From Candidatus Methylophosphatis roskildensis (GTDB taxonomy: Bacteria; Pseudomonadota; Gammaproteobacteria; Burkholderiales; Rhodocyclaceae): a stretch of 64,000 nucleotides of DNA. The position numbers were made by a program, and so were the translations under genes. The notes beneath the pieces were generated by a model, which was given only the letters and a program-made list of their open reading frames with translations, searched no databases and was not told the origin of the DNA. Of this stretch, positions 34,236-43,507 are shown piece by piece (the first letter of the stretch is position 1; each line of letters starts with the position of its first letter). The DNA lies in the NCBI GenBank assembly GCA_016708905.1, contig JADJEV010000004.1, positions 1 to 64,000 of the forward strand, read 5' to 3'.

Positions 34236-34256
34236 GCTAGAATCGCGCATTCTAGC
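34236..34256. promoter_or_regulatory. Symmetric divergent promoter between ratA and smpB
   Basis: GCTAGAAT (34236-34243) and its exact reverse complement ATTCTAGC (34249-34256) put a TAGAAT -10-like box on each strand, back to back. Each would give a short leader for its gene (ratA at 34208, smpB at 34307). The -35 regions are weak by eye. Confidence 0.4.
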
Positions 34257-34306
34257 GCATCAAATCTGCCGTTCCGGCACGCGCGTCCCACGGCCGCTGC
34301 AAATCC

Positions 34307-34753
34307 ATGTCGATTGCCGACAACAAGAAAGCCTTCCACGATTACTTCATCGAAGAACGGTTCGAAGCCGGCCTGGCCCTCGAAGGCTGGGAGGTCAAGG
34401 CAATTCGCGCGGCCCGCGTGCAGATCAAGGAGGCCTACGTCGTGCTGCGACGGGGCGAGGTGTTCGTCATCGGCATGCACGTATCCGCGCTGCCGACCGC
34501 GTCAACCCACATCAAGACCGACCCGACGCGGACCCGCAAGCTGTTGCTGCACGCCGCCGAGATCAACAAGCTGGTCGGCAAGGTCGAGCGCGCCGGCTTC
34601 ACCCTGGTGCCGCTGGATCTGCATTACAAGAAAGGCCGCATCAAACTCGAAATCGGCCTCGCCAAGGGCAAGAAACAGCACGACAAACGTGAAGACGAGA
34701 AAAAGAAGGACTGGGAGCGCGAAAAGCAGCGCCTGATGCGGGTGAGGGCCTGA
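34307..34753 (+). CDS. smpB: SsrA-binding protein SmpB
   Basis: This 148-aa tmRNA partner is needed for rescue of stalled ribosomes. The OB-barrel sequence [38 protein letters not shown] and [15 protein letters not shown] are diagnostic. The C-terminal basic tail [20 protein letters not shown] enters the decoding centre in the complex. The stop lies next to the stop of the convergent SPFH gene. Confidence 0.96.
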   Translation: MSIADNKKAFHDYFIEERFEAGLALEGWEVKAIRAARVQIKEAYVVLRRGEVFVIGMHVSALPTASTHIKTDPTRTRKLLLHAAEINKLVGKVERAGFTLVPLDLHYKKGRIKLEIGLAKGKKQHDKREDEKKKDWEREKQRLMRVRA

Positions 34754-35623
34754 TCAGCCGCGCGCCTTGGCGAACAGCCCTTTCAGCGCATCCTGCAGAT
34801 CGGCCGGCAGCACCACCACCTTGGCATTGGCCGATTCGCCGAGCTTGCGCATGGCGGCGATGTACTTCTCGCCGAGCAAATACATCATCGGTGCCGGCTC
34901 GGTGCCAAGCGATGCCGTAATCCGCCGGATCGATTCAGCGGAGGCTTCGGCCAGCGTCACCTGCGCCGTCGCGTCGCGCTTGGCCGATTCGAGGCGCGCT
35001 TCGGCCTCGAGGATCATCGCCTGCTTCTGGCCCTCGGCGCGTGTCACCACGGCATTGCGTTCGCGATCGGCGCTAGCCTGCATTTCCATCGCGCGCTGCA
35101 TCGATTCGGACGGCTTGATGTCCTGGATCTCGACCGATTTGACCGTCAGGCCCCAGTCGATGGCCTCGTCGGCGATGCTTTCGCGCAGCCGCAACTTGAT
35201 CTTGTCGCGCGACGACAGCGCCTCGTTCAGATCCATCTCGCCGACGATCGAACGCAGCGTCGTCATGATCATGTTGCGGATCGCCTCGGAGAAGTCGGTC
35301 ACGCCATAGACCGCCTTGACCGGGTCGGTCACCTTGATGAAGGATATGGCGTTGGTCAGGATCACCGCGTTGTCCTTGGTGATCACCTCCTGCTCCTGCA
35401 CGTCGAGGATGATGTCCTTGGTGATCAGCTTGTAGGCGATGTCGTCGAGATAGGGAATGACGATATTGAGGCCCGGGCTCAGCGTTCCGTGGTACTTGCC
35501 CAGCCGCTCGACGATCCATTCCTCGCCCTGGGGCACGATGCGCACCCCCTTCCAGACCGTGATGACGACAAAAACCAGGACCGCCAACACCACCACGAAA
35601 CCAGCATTCATTCCCGTCTCCAT
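34754..35623 (-). CDS. qmcA: SPFH/Band 7 membrane protein (stomatin/QmcA type)
   Basis: This 289-aa protein has one N-terminal membrane helix (GFVVVLAVLVFVVITVW) and an SPFH domain (GVRIVPQGEEWIVERLGKYH, VQEQEVITKDNAVILTNAIS, ADEAIDWGLTVKSVEIQDIK). A coiled coil (MEMQASADRERNAVVTRAEG) and an oligomerisation tail follow. Such proteins form membrane microdomain scaffolds together with NfeD. ATG 35623 shares one base with the nfeD stop (TGATG). A second ATG four codons on also has a good ribosome site. Confidence 0.88.
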   Translation of the reverse strand: METGMNAGFVVVLAVLVFVVITVWKGVRIVPQGEEWIVERLGKYHGTLSPGLNIVIPYLDDIAYKLITKDIILDVQEQEVITKDNAVILTNAISFIKVTDPVKAVYGVTDFSEAIRNMIMTTLRSIVGEMDLNEALSSRDKIKLRLRESIADEAIDWGLTVKSVEIQDIKPSESMQRAMEMQASADRERNAVVTRAEGQKQAMILEAEARLESAKRDATAQVTLAEASAESIRRITASLGTEPAPMMYLLGEKYIAAMRKLGESANAKVVVLPADLQDALKGLFAKARG

Positions 35624-36065
35624 CACGCTTTCCCCACTTTGAGAATATTGCCCTCGATCGACGTCACGCGTACCCGATCGTTGACCCGAATCGATTCGTC
35701 GGCGATGCACTCCCAGACCTCGGAGCCCATCAGCGGCTTCTGAAAGCGCACGCTGCCCCGCCGAAAGGGTTCGACGTCCCGCGTCAGTACACCGATCTCA
35801 CCGACGACGTTCGCGTCGGACATGCCGATCCGCGTCTTGTGCGCACCGCGCTTGAACACGCGAAACCAGAGGAAGATCATCACCAGCGAGGCCAGCGTCC
35901 TGGCAGAAGCTGCGCGGTAAGGCCGAGTCCGGGCAGAACGAGCAGCGACAGACCGACCAGCAAGGCTCCCAGGCCGAACCAGAACAGTACGAACTGGGGA
36001 ACCGCCAGTTCCGCGACCATCAGTGCGATGCCCAGCACGATCCAGTGCCACCACTCGAAAGACAT
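35623..36065 (-). pseudogene. NfeD-like membrane protein, one frameshift
   Basis: The first frame has MSFEWWHWIVLGIALMVAEL and two further hydrophobic segments (VLFWFGLGALLVGLSLLVLP). The second frame continues with TLASLVMIFLWFRVFKRG and the C-terminal OB domain (GEIGVLTRDVEPFRRGSVRF, RVRVTSIEGNILKVGKA). The frame changes near 35905 inside a transmembrane helix. Repaired, the protein has about 147 aa, normal for NfeD1b-type partners of SPFH proteins. It is coupled with the downstream SPFH gene. Confidence 0.75.
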
Positions 36066-36319
36066 TGGATTCCTCCCTTTTTCCCGATTGTAACGGAGCC
36101 GGTTCAGAAATCAGCCATCGCCGCAGCGGACTTGGCACCGCTGCGCGATCGATCGGGCAGACCCGCCTCGCGCAGGCTGGCTTCGAAGGGGGCCATCCCG
36201 GCATAACAATCAGGATGGCTGACACGCACGGCGTTGGGGTTGGGTCAGGCAGGTGCTGCGCATCGAGCGCGATGCCCGGCGCGCGTTCTGCAAGATTCGA
36301 TCGATGCTGGAATAGCAGC
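36066..36319. other. Intergenic, no gene seen
   Basis: These 254 bases hold no convincing frame. The region lies upstream of nfeD and downstream of the small membrane protein gene, both on the minus strand. No promoter could be assigned with confidence. Confidence 0.4.
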
Positions 36320-36439
36320 CTATTCGAGGAAGGTGCCGTGCTCGCTGGCGCCCGGGCCGCTGCCTAGTCGGGGCAGCACGTACAGGACGAGAATCGCTAT
36401 GGCGCCGAGCAGTGCAAAAACGATCAGGGTGTCGATCAT
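36320..36439 (-). CDS. Small single-pass membrane protein (39 aa)
   Basis: On the minus strand ATG 36439 opens MIDTLIVFALLGAIAILVLY followed by VLPRLGSGPGASEHGTFLE and a TAG at 36320-36322. The first 23 residues form one clean transmembrane helix. GGAGG lies eight bases before the ATG, which is the best evidence that it is translated. No homologue is known to me. It may be an isolated small membrane protein or a regulator of a membrane partner. Confidence 0.5.
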   Translation of the reverse strand: MIDTLIVFALLGAIAILVLYVLPRLGSGPGASEHGTFLE

Positions 36440-36629
36440 GGCCCATCCTCCACGTTGGCGAAGCCGCGAAATGCGGAAACGACATGGCCGTTACGGCAGG
36501 CCATGCGGCGACTTTAGCCAGCCGGCCGGATCCTGCCTGCGCATTCGCTCACGACGGGCCGGAGGCGGACGATGCCGCACTTCGAGCGAACGTCCAGGAT
36601 CCGCGCGGAATGGACGTTGCGCGACATAC

Positions 36630-36716
36630 CCTGCCAGGAGCCTTATGCTTATTGCCTCCCAGGCATGCATGACTGGAGATCGCCTCTCCATGCGGCTTCC
36701 AGGCCTGGTCTTGCCG
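36630..36716 (-). repeat. Dispersed repeat, copy C (inverted)
   Basis: Read on the minus strand, AGCCGCATGGAGAGGCGATC then TCCAGTCATGCATGCC matches copy B (GGCCGCATGGAATGGACTTC, TACAGTCATGCATAGCC). It lies in the 477-bp gap between the small membrane protein and the acyl-CoA ligase. The rest of that gap (36440-36629 and 36717-36916) shows no gene. Confidence 0.5.
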
Positions 36717-36916
36717 ACCAAGCCGCACCGGGCTTCGGTCTGCCAGAAACCGGCGAGTGCGCCGCCAGCTTGTTGACCACCGACAAAGAAGCAAACCGAA
36801 AGGCCGCGTAGGCTTTCGCTCGCAAGGCATCGCCAGGGGACCGAAAGGATCGGTCATCCCCCGGGTCCGGGCAGCGGCCCGGCGGCCGAACCCAACACAG
36901 AACAGCAGGAGGAGTC

Positions 36917-38602
36917 ATGGACAGGATCTGGCTTGGCCAATACCCGGCCGGCATTGCGGCGGAAGTGGACATCGACGAGCATGCGTCGCTGACGGAGATC
37001 TTCGAGAAGACCTGCGCGCGCCACCGCGATCGCACCGCATTCAGCAACATGGGCGGGAAGTTGACGTTTGCCCAGCTCGACAGCGAGGCGCGCAGCTTCG
37101 CCGCCTATCTGCAGCAGGTGCTGCAGATGAAAAAGGGCGAACGGCTCGCGATCATGATGCCCAACTTGCTGCAGTACCCGATCGCGATGTTCGGCGCGCT
37201 GCGGGCGGGGCTGACCGTGGTCAACTGCAATCCGCTGTACACCGCACGCGAGTTGGAACACCAGCTCAAGGATTCCGGTGCGACGGCAATCGTCGTGCTG
37301 GAGAACTTCGCCCACACGCTGCAGGAGGTGCTCGCCAGAACCCCGGTGAAAACCGTGATCACGACCCAGGTCGGCGACCTGCTGCCCGCGCTCAAGGGCC
37401 TGATCACCAACCTGGTAGTCAAGCACGTCAAGCACATGGTGCCCGACTGGCATATCGAGGGCGCGGTCGCCTTCAAGGCCGCGCTGGCGGCCGGCAGCCG
37501 GCACACCCTGACGCCGGTGCCGCAGAGCCACGAGGATGTGGCTTTCCTGCAGTACACGGGTGGAACGACCGGTGTCGCCAAGGGCGCGACCCTGACCCAT
37601 CGCAACATGGTTGCGAATCTGCAGCAGGCGTCCGCATGGATCGCCAAGAACATGGTCGAAGGCAGCGAGATCGTGGTGATTCCGCTGCCGCTCTATCACA
37701 TACTCTCGCTCACGGTGAGCCTGATTTTTTTCAAGCTCGGCTCGCACCTGGTGCTGATCACCAATCCGCGCGACCTGCCAGCCTTCATCCACGAACTCGG
37801 CAAAGTCAGATTCACCGTGATTCTCGGCGTCAACACCCTGTTCCACGCGCTGCTCAATTCGCCGGGCTTTGCCGAGGCCGCGGGGCGTCGAACGCTCAAG
37901 CTCGCCTTCGCCGGCGGCATGGCCGTGCAGCAGGCGGTGGCGAGGAAGTGGGAAGCGCTCACCGGTGCGCCCTTGATCGAGGGCTACGGGCTCACCGAGA
38001 CGTCGCCGGTCGTCACCGGCAACCCGCTCGACATCAAGGAATGGACCGGCACGATCGGCCTGCCGATCCCCTCGACCGAAGTCAGCATTCTCGACGATGC
38101 GGGCAAGGCCTTGCCGGTCGGCGAGGTCGGCGAGATCTGCGTGCGCGGTCCACAGGTCATGCGCGGCTACTGGAACCGGCCGCAGGAGACCGAGAAGGCG
38201 TTCATCGGAGGGTGGTTTCGCACCGGCGACATGGGATTCATGGACCCGCGCGGCTACTTCAAGATCACCGACCGCAAGAAGGACATGATCCTGGTCTCGG
38301 GCTTCAACGTCTATCCCAACGAGGTCGAAGACATCGTCATGACTCACCCCGGGGTCATGGAAGTCGCGGCGATCGGTGCGCCGGACGAGAGGTCCGGCGA
38401 GGTGGTAAAGATCGTCGTCGTCAGGAAGGATCCCGATCTGACCGTCGAGGCGCTGCTTATCCATTGCCGCAAACACCTGACCGGCTACAAGGTGCCGAAG
38501 ATCGTCGAGTTCCGCTCCGAGCCCCTGCCCAAGACCAACATCGGCAAGGTGCTGCGGCGGTTGTTGCGCGAGCAGTCCGCGTCGACCAGGCCGGCCCCAT
38601 AG
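36917..38602 (+). CDS. fadD: Long-chain fatty acyl-CoA ligase
   Basis: This 561-aa ANL-superfamily enzyme activates fatty acids to acyl-CoA through an acyl-AMP. Motifs are the phosphate loop LQYTGGTTGVAKGATLTH near residue 215, YGLTETSPVV near 357, GWFRTGDMGFMD near 432, and the C-terminal lysine in LPKTNIGKVLRRLL near 545. Length and the EHASLTEIFEKTCARHRDRT start match FadD. GGAGG lies seven bases before ATG 36917. A GNAT gene follows. Confidence 0.92.
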   Translation: MDRIWLGQYPAGIAAEVDIDEHASLTEIFEKTCARHRDRTAFSNMGGKLTFAQLDSEARSFAAYLQQVLQMKKGERLAIMMPNLLQYPIAMFGALRAGLTVVNCNPLYTARELEHQLKDSGATAIVVLENFAHTLQEVLARTPVKTVITTQVGDLLPALKGLITNLVVKHVKHMVPDWHIEGAVAFKAALAAGSRHTLTPVPQSHEDVAFLQYTGGTTGVAKGATLTHRNMVANLQQASAWIAKNMVEGSEIVVIPLPLYHILSLTVSLIFFKLGSHLVLITNPRDLPAFIHELGKVRFTVILGVNTLFHALLNSPGFAEAAGRRTLKLAFAGGMAVQQAVARKWEALTGAPLIEGYGLTETSPVVTGNPLDIKEWTGTIGLPIPSTEVSILDDAGKALPVGEVGEICVRGPQVMRGYWNRPQETEKAFIGGWFRTGDMGFMDPRGYFKITDRKKDMILVSGFNVYPNEVEDIVMTHPGVMEVAAIGAPDERSGEVVKIVVVRKDPDLTVEALLIHCRKHLTGYKVPKIVEFRSEPLPKTNIGKVLRRLLREQSASTRPAP

Positions 38603-38644
38603 CAGGCTACACTCGACTATCCGGAACCAGACACCGACCGATCG

Positions 38645-39172
38645 ATGGCCGAATACCCGCAGCAACTGATCCGCGAATTGGTGCTGCGGGACGGCACGCC
38701 GATTACCATCCGGCCGATCCGGCCCGATGACGCGGACATCGAGCAGGCCTTCGTGCGCGGCCTGTCCGAGGAGTCGCGATACAACCGATTCATGACGACT
38801 ATCGACGAACTGCCGCCGAAGAAGCTCGCCTTCTTCACCGAAGTCGACTACCAGCGCCACTTGGCACTGATCGCCACCATCGTCCGCGACGGCCAGGAAC
38901 AGGAGATCGGCGTGGCGCGCTATGTCGCAAGCGAAACCGCAGGCGAATGCGAATTCGCCGTCACTGTGGCTGACGAATGGCAAGGCAAGGGGCTGGCCAG
39001 CCTGCTGATGCGCGAACTGATGGAGGCCGCGCGCGACCGGGGTTTCAAGACCATCGACGGCCTGGTATTCGCAACGAACCAGCGGATGCTCGATCTCGCA
39101 CGCAAGCTCGGTTTCGAAGTCGAGACCATCCTCGGCGAAGGCGATACGGTGCGGGTGCTTCGTTCGTTGTAA
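38645..39172 (+). CDS. GNAT family N-acetyltransferase
   Basis: This 175-aa protein has a GNAT fold: LRDGTPITIRPIRPDDADIE at the start, FVRGLSEESRYNRFM, and the CoA loop VADEWQGKGLASLLMRELME near residue 113. The first part resembles the GNAT module found in protein acetyltransferases of the Pat type, but the NDP-forming acyl-CoA synthetase part of those is absent. The target is unknown. It ends 13 bp before the insertion site of the ISAs1 element. Confidence 0.82.
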   Translation: MAEYPQQLIRELVLRDGTPITIRPIRPDDADIEQAFVRGLSEESRYNRFMTTIDELPPKKLAFFTEVDYQRHLALIATIVRDGQEQEIGVARYVASETAGECEFAVTVADEWQGKGLASLLMRELMEAARDRGFKTIDGLVFATNQRMLDLARKLGFEVETILGEGDTVRVLRSL

Positions 39173-39185
39173 ATCCGCCTGCCGA

Positions 39186-40486
39186 GCAGGGCAATCGCTT
39201 ACGCAGGCGTCGTAAACTCTTGTAAATATTCGTTTACGATCAACATATTATGACATGGGCTTGGCATTGCGGGATGAATGGCGTCTACTCTGACCTTTTC
39301 GGAGGGTTTCGAGATGACGTTGATGGAGACATTTTCCGGTCTGCCGGACCAGCGCAAAGGTGCGGCGCTGCGCTTCTCGCTGGCACAGATTCTGGTGATG
39401 GCAATCTGCGCGGTCCTGTGCGGAGCGGACAACTGGGTCGAAGTGGCCGACTGGTGCAAGGATCGTCGGCAGTGGCTCAAGGAACGATTTGGTTTGCGCT
39501 TGGACAGGGGCACACCGTCGCATGACACTTTTGGCGACGTGTTTGGCGTACTGGACGCAAGCGTATTCGAGGCGCGCTTTCGGCAGTGGATCAACGCACT
39601 GGGGGGGTGGTCGAAGGCGTGGTGGCGATCGATGGGAAGACCTTGCGAGGCTCGGGCAACAAAGGCAGCAATGCGCTGCTGCACATGGTGACGGCCTACG
39701 CGGTGCAAAGCGGCCTGTGCCTGGCGCAGGAAGGCACCTGCGGCAAGGGGCACGAGTTGACGGGGGTCAAGTCGCTGCTCGATATTCTGATCTTGAAAGG
39801 ATGCATCGTAACGATGGACGCACTTGGTTGCCAGACCGAGCTGGCCGAGCGCATCGTCGCCCGTGGAGGCGATTACCTCTTGCAGGTCAAGGACAACCAG
39901 AAGAATCTTGCCGAGGCGATTCGCGAGTTCTTTGAGCAAGGCGGCAAGGCCGGCTTTGGTAAGCTCACGGTCGGACGCATCGAGGACATCGAGAAGGATC
40001 ACGGCCGGATCTGGACACGCCGTTACACGTGGATCAACGATGTGTCCTGGATGGACAAGTCGATGTGCCAAGCGTGGAAGAAACTGGGCGGGGTGGGCAT
40101 GATCGAGTCGGTGCGGCAAATCGGCGATGAAATTAGCGTCGAGCATCGCTACGCCATCGGTTCGTCGGGCGTGCAAACGGTAGAGATGTTCGCCAAGGCC
40201 TCGCGCAGCCACTGGGGCATTGAAAACGGGCTGCACTGGACGCTCGATGTGGTCTTCCGCGAGGATCAGTGCCGCACCAGAACCGGGCACTCGGCGCGCA
40301 ACTTCTCGACGCTGCGCAAGTTTGTCCTGGCTACCTTACGCAAGGAAGAAGGTTCCAAGATGGGCTTGCGCCGCCGCCGTACCCATGCCGACCGCAATCA
40401 AGATTACCGTGAGTCCCTGATCGACACAGCATTCTCCGCATCGTCGAGCAAAGAATCCATGATAACTACGTAAGCGATTGCCCTGG
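39186..40486 (+). mobile_element. ISAs1-family insertion sequence with target duplication
   Basis: Inverted repeats AGGGCAATCGCTTACG (39188-39203) and CGTAAGCGATTGCCCT (40469-40484) bound one transposase. CCTGCCGAGC occurs directly before the left end (39178-39187) and again at 40487-40496, a target duplication of 8 to 10 bp depending on where the ends are set. The exact duplication marks a recent insertion between the GNAT gene and the SGNH gene. Confidence 0.85.
39314..40473 (+). pseudogene. ISAs1 family transposase, frame interrupted at a G7 run
   Basis: The first frame begins MTLMETFSGLPDQRKGAALR with GGAGGG at 39301 as ribosome site, and includes the N-terminal DUF4372/DDE_Tnp_1-associated region. 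At 39601-39607 a run of seven G occurs, and the second, overlapping frame continues in the -1 phase with GVVEGVVAIDGKTLRG (first catalytic Asp), DALGCQTELAERIV and SRSHWGIENGLHWTLDVVFR (catalytic Glu region). With the shift the protein has about 386 aa, full length. The run may be a sequence error, a real mutation, or a slippery site. Confidence 0.8.
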
Positions 40487-40499
40487 CCTGCCGAGCTGA

Positions 40500-41624
40500 T
40501 CAGCGGCTCGCGGGTTCGTTTCGGGTAGACTGCCAGTCCCCGCGCGGCGCGAGCCTCAATTTGCGCAGCACGGTGCTGCTGTCGCCCAGCGATTCCGCCG
40601 CCGGTGAATTCGCCCCTTGGCCCAGAATGCTCCCGAGCCGGTCGGCAATCGCTGTGCCGACCAGCAGGAATCCAGCCGGGCCGAGATGGGTATCGTTGGG
40701 CAGGTAGATATCCCGATTCGATCCGAGCGCCCCCACTAGCGTCGATTCCAGATCGACCGATTCGACGCCCTGAGTATTCATTTCCTGCCAGATGTCGGGC
40801 GGCGGCGGGGAGAGGCCGCGCGCGATGAATTTCCGATAGACCGTCGACTTGTCCGGCACCGCCGCGACCACCAGGGCAAGTCCCTGCCGGGCTGCCTCCT
40901 GCTGCAGGCTGCGCAGCCTGCCGACGGTGCCGGCGACGGCAGTTCGTGTCCACGATGTCTTGATCTCGTCGTCCTTCAGATAGACCAACCGATCCGATCT
41001 GCGATTCGAGAACAGATCCGGGCGCGCCAGCGGTACCACCAAGGTATCGCCGAGTTCCTGCCTGACGTCGAAGCGTCGAAAGCTGTTTTGCAGCGCACGC
41101 AGCGCGTAGAGGGTGTCGGGCATGTCGAACGCGGGGCCCGTATCGCGACTCACCGGTGTGCTGATCGGGAAGACTTCAACCGGTTCGAGCTTGGGACTCG
41201 CGCATGCCGATTGTTCGGCGCCGAAGCGCAATACGAAGTTCCGCTCGACCGTCTGGAGAATCAGTACCTGTACCGATGGATAGGTCGCCTTCAGCGAGAG
41301 AACCAGTTGGCGCACGCAATTCGGCGGAGAACTCCGGTCGTCCCAGTGAAAGGTCAGCATTTCCGGGCCGCCATGGTCCATGCTGACCGATTGCCAGAAG
41401 TTCATGCGCGAAAACGAATCGCCGATCACGATGACTCGCGGCGCCGGAACCCGATTCGTCCGCGTGGTGATGACCGGCTGACGCGCGTTCCAGCCGAAGT
41501 CGCGTTCCGCCAGGCGGCCCAGTCTGGTCAGATCACCCTGTACCGGCTGAATATATGCGCCGATAGCGAAAACGAATGCAATCGGCAGCAGGCCGGCCAT
41601 GAGGAATACACGGAGGTAGTGCAT
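40500..41624 (-). CDS. AlgX/AlgJ-like SGNH hydrolase, O-acetylation partner
   Basis: This 374-aa protein has one N-terminal membrane anchor (VFLMAGLLPIAFVFAIGAYI) and a periplasmic SGNH-type domain with VIVIGDSFSRMNFWQS (nucleophile Ser) near residue 72 and YLPNDTHLGPAGFLLVG near 310, which carries the Asp-x-x-His pair. Proteins like this transfer acetyl groups to polysaccharides together with an MBOAT protein. The MBOAT gene ends three bases upstream. No polysaccharide synthase is in the window, so the acceptor is unknown. Confidence 0.8.
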   Translation of the reverse strand: MHYLRVFLMAGLLPIAFVFAIGAYIQPVQGDLTRLGRLAERDFGWNARQPVITTRTNRVPAPRVIVIGDSFSRMNFWQSVSMDHGGPEMLTFHWDDRSSPPNCVRQLVLSLKATYPSVQVLILQTVERNFVLRFGAEQSACASPKLEPVEVFPISTPVSRDTGPAFDMPDTLYALRALQNSFRRFDVRQELGDTLVVPLARPDLFSNRRSDRLVYLKDDEIKTSWTRTAVAGTVGRLRSLQQEAARQGLALVVAAVPDKSTVYRKFIARGLSPPPPDIWQEMNTQGVESVDLESTLVGALGSNRDIYLPNDTHLGPAGFLLVGTAIADRLGSILGQGANSPAAESLGDSSTVLRKLRLAPRGDWQSTRNEPASR

Positions 41625-41627
41625 CGA

Positions 41628-43172
41628 TCAGAACTGGAAATAGAGAAACGGACTGTTCTGCTTGAACGCCAGCACGGCAATCGCGAACGCCGAACCGACC
41701 AGGACCGCAGTCGTACGGGTCGGCTGCCAGCTGGCGGCGCACGCTCCGGCGACTTCGGCGGATCTCGCCCGGCGTTCCAGACTTAGCCACTGCTGCGCAT
41801 TCGGTAGCCCCCAGACGACCAGCAGGCCCGCCGCATACCACGCCAGTGTGGCCATCAGGACTGAAGACCGGGACGTGAACCCCCACAGCAGCGCGGGCTG
41901 ATGTGCGACGAGTGAAGGGAGCAGCCCCTCGAAGCTCGCCGGCAGGCTACCTGCGGGCGGCGTGAACATGGCGCCTGCCAGGCGCACCGCAGCGTCGAAA
42001 GTGCTCGCCCGAAACACCACCCAGGCCAGCACCACGGCGACGAAGGTGATCGCACCGGCGATCATCGTGCCACCGGGCACCCGCGGCAACCGCAACCTGC
42101 GACGGAGAGCTCGCCAGGCGTGATTGATGATCAGGAAGACGCCGTGCAGTCCGCCCCACAGGACGAAGGTCCAGTTGGCGCCGTGCCACAGCCCGCCAAG
42201 CAGCATCGTGACGAGCATATTGCCGTAGCGACGAAGGCTGCCATGCCGGTTGCCACCGAGCGGGATGTAGAGGTAATCGCGCAGGAATATCGACAGGGTC
42301 ATGTGCCAGCGCCGCCAGAAGTCGATGATGCTGGTCGCCTTGTACGGCGAATCGAAGTTGAGCGGCAGCCGGACGTTGAACATCATCGAGAGGCCGATCG
42401 CCATGTCGGAATAGCCGGAGAAATCGAAGTAGAGCTGCAGCGTATAGCCGACAGCGCCCACCCAGGCTTCGACCATGCCGGGTTGCATGCCGCCGGCCAC
42501 GCCATCGAAAACCGGGTTTGCGTAGAGCGCGAACTGGTCGGCAAGGATCACCTTCTTGAACAAGCCGATGGCAAACACGGTCAGCCCGACATTCAGGTTG
42601 CGCACGTTCAGGCTGTAGGTTGCCGGGTGGTCGAACTGCGGCATCATCTGCTTGTGATGCAGCACCGGGCCGGCGATCAGATGCGGGAAATAGGTGACGA
42701 ACAACAGGTAGTGGATCAGGTTGTAATCGCGCGCGATACCGCGATGCACGTCGGCCAGGAAGGCGATCTGCGTGAAAGTGAAGAACGAAATTCCCAGCGG
42801 CAGGACGATATCGGCCAAGCTCCAGTGGGTGCCGGCAAGCTGGTTCGTGGTGGCGATGAAGAAATTCGTGTACTTGAAGTAACCGAGCAGCAACAGGTTG
42901 GCGGCAACCGCCAGTGCCAGCAGTGCCTTACGCCGGCTGTCGGGCGCCTGCCGACTTCGCTGGTGGCCTATCCCATAGCCGGCCAGAAAATTGAAGCAGA
43001 CCGAAGCCACCAGCAACAGCACGAACCCGGGATTCCACCAGCCGTAGAAGAACAGCGAAGCCGCGGCCAGCCACAAAGCAGCCAGTCGGTGGCTGAAACT
43101 CGCGATTGCAAAAAAGCCGAACAGGGCGATCGGCAGGTAGGCAAACAGGAACGGATACGAATTGAACAGCAT
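41628..43172 (-). CDS. MBOAT family O-acyltransferase (AlgI type)
   Basis: This 514-aa polytopic membrane protein has around ten hydrophobic helices. The family signature is visible as YFDFSGYSDMAIGLSMMFNV near residue 240, FWRRWHMTLSIFLRDYLYIP near 280 and MLLGGLWHGANWTFVLWGGL near 320, with the catalytic His in LWHGANW. It supplies acyl groups across the membrane to the SGNH partner encoded next. A cell-surface polysaccharide is the likely acceptor. Confidence 0.88.
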   Translation of the reverse strand: MLFNSYPFLFAYLPIALFGFFAIASFSHRLAALWLAAASLFFYGWWNPGFVLLLVASVCFNFLAGYGIGHQRSRQAPDSRRKALLALAVAANLLLLGYFKYTNFFIATTNQLAGTHWSLADIVLPLGISFFTFTQIAFLADVHRGIARDYNLIHYLLFVTYFPHLIAGPVLHHKQMMPQFDHPATYSLNVRNLNVGLTVFAIGLFKKVILADQFALYANPVFDGVAGGMQPGMVEAWVGAVGYTLQLYFDFSGYSDMAIGLSMMFNVRLPLNFDSPYKATSIIDFWRRWHMTLSIFLRDYLYIPLGGNRHGSLRRYGNMLVTMLLGGLWHGANWTFVLWGGLHGVFLIINHAWRALRRRLRLPRVPGGTMIAGAITFVAVVLAWVVFRASTFDAAVRLAGAMFTPPAGSLPASFEGLLPSLVAHQPALLWGFTSRSSVLMATLAWYAAGLLVVWGLPNAQQWLSLERRARSAEVAGACAASWQPTRTTAVLVGSAFAIAVLAFKQNSPFLYFQF

Positions 43173-43507
43173 CGATTGATTTCTGCGGCGGCAGCGCGAC
43201 GACCCGGCCGATTTCGCCTCTTTCGGCCGGATTGTCTCACGAGAGGCGGACCACCCGCGTCAGCCGCGTCCCGGAAACGCCAGCACCACCGGAGGTGTTG
43301 CGCTTGGTGTCTGAAACCGGCCTGCCATGCAGGCCGCATGGGCAGGCGTTCTGCGGCAAGCATAAGCCAGGATCCAGCAAGCGCGGGGCTTCCCGGCATG
43401 CCACCCTGAAAACACCCGTGCTTTCTGGCTTGCAGGCCTGTCGCGCCTCGGACGATCGAAATTGGCCGGTCGTTGCGCCGGGCTTCGGCAGCGCCCAGCA
43501 TGCTTTC
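43173..43507. other. Intergenic, mostly a dispersed repeat
   Basis: No gene is evident in these 335 bases. About 125 of them are dispersed repeat copy D (43316-43440). Confidence 0.45.
43316..43440 (+). repeat. Dispersed repeat, copy D
   Basis: This copy aligns with copy B over about 125 bases: CCTGCCATGCAGGCCGCATG (43321-43340), GCCAGGATCC (43366-43375), GGCATGCCACCCT (near 43396) and a distal GCTTGCAGGCCT (near 43430). The order and spacing of the blocks are the same in both copies. Confidence 0.6.

Noticed and set aside
36854..38983. Minus-strand frame of 709 aa opposite fadD and the GNAT gene
   Set aside because: The plus strand encodes FadD with all ANL motifs. The antisense product is His/Asp/Arg-rich and resembles no family.
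42120..43409. Plus-strand frame of 429 aa opposite the MBOAT gene
   Set aside because: It has a shadow composition with many Gln, His and Arg. The minus strand encodes a clear MBOAT protein.
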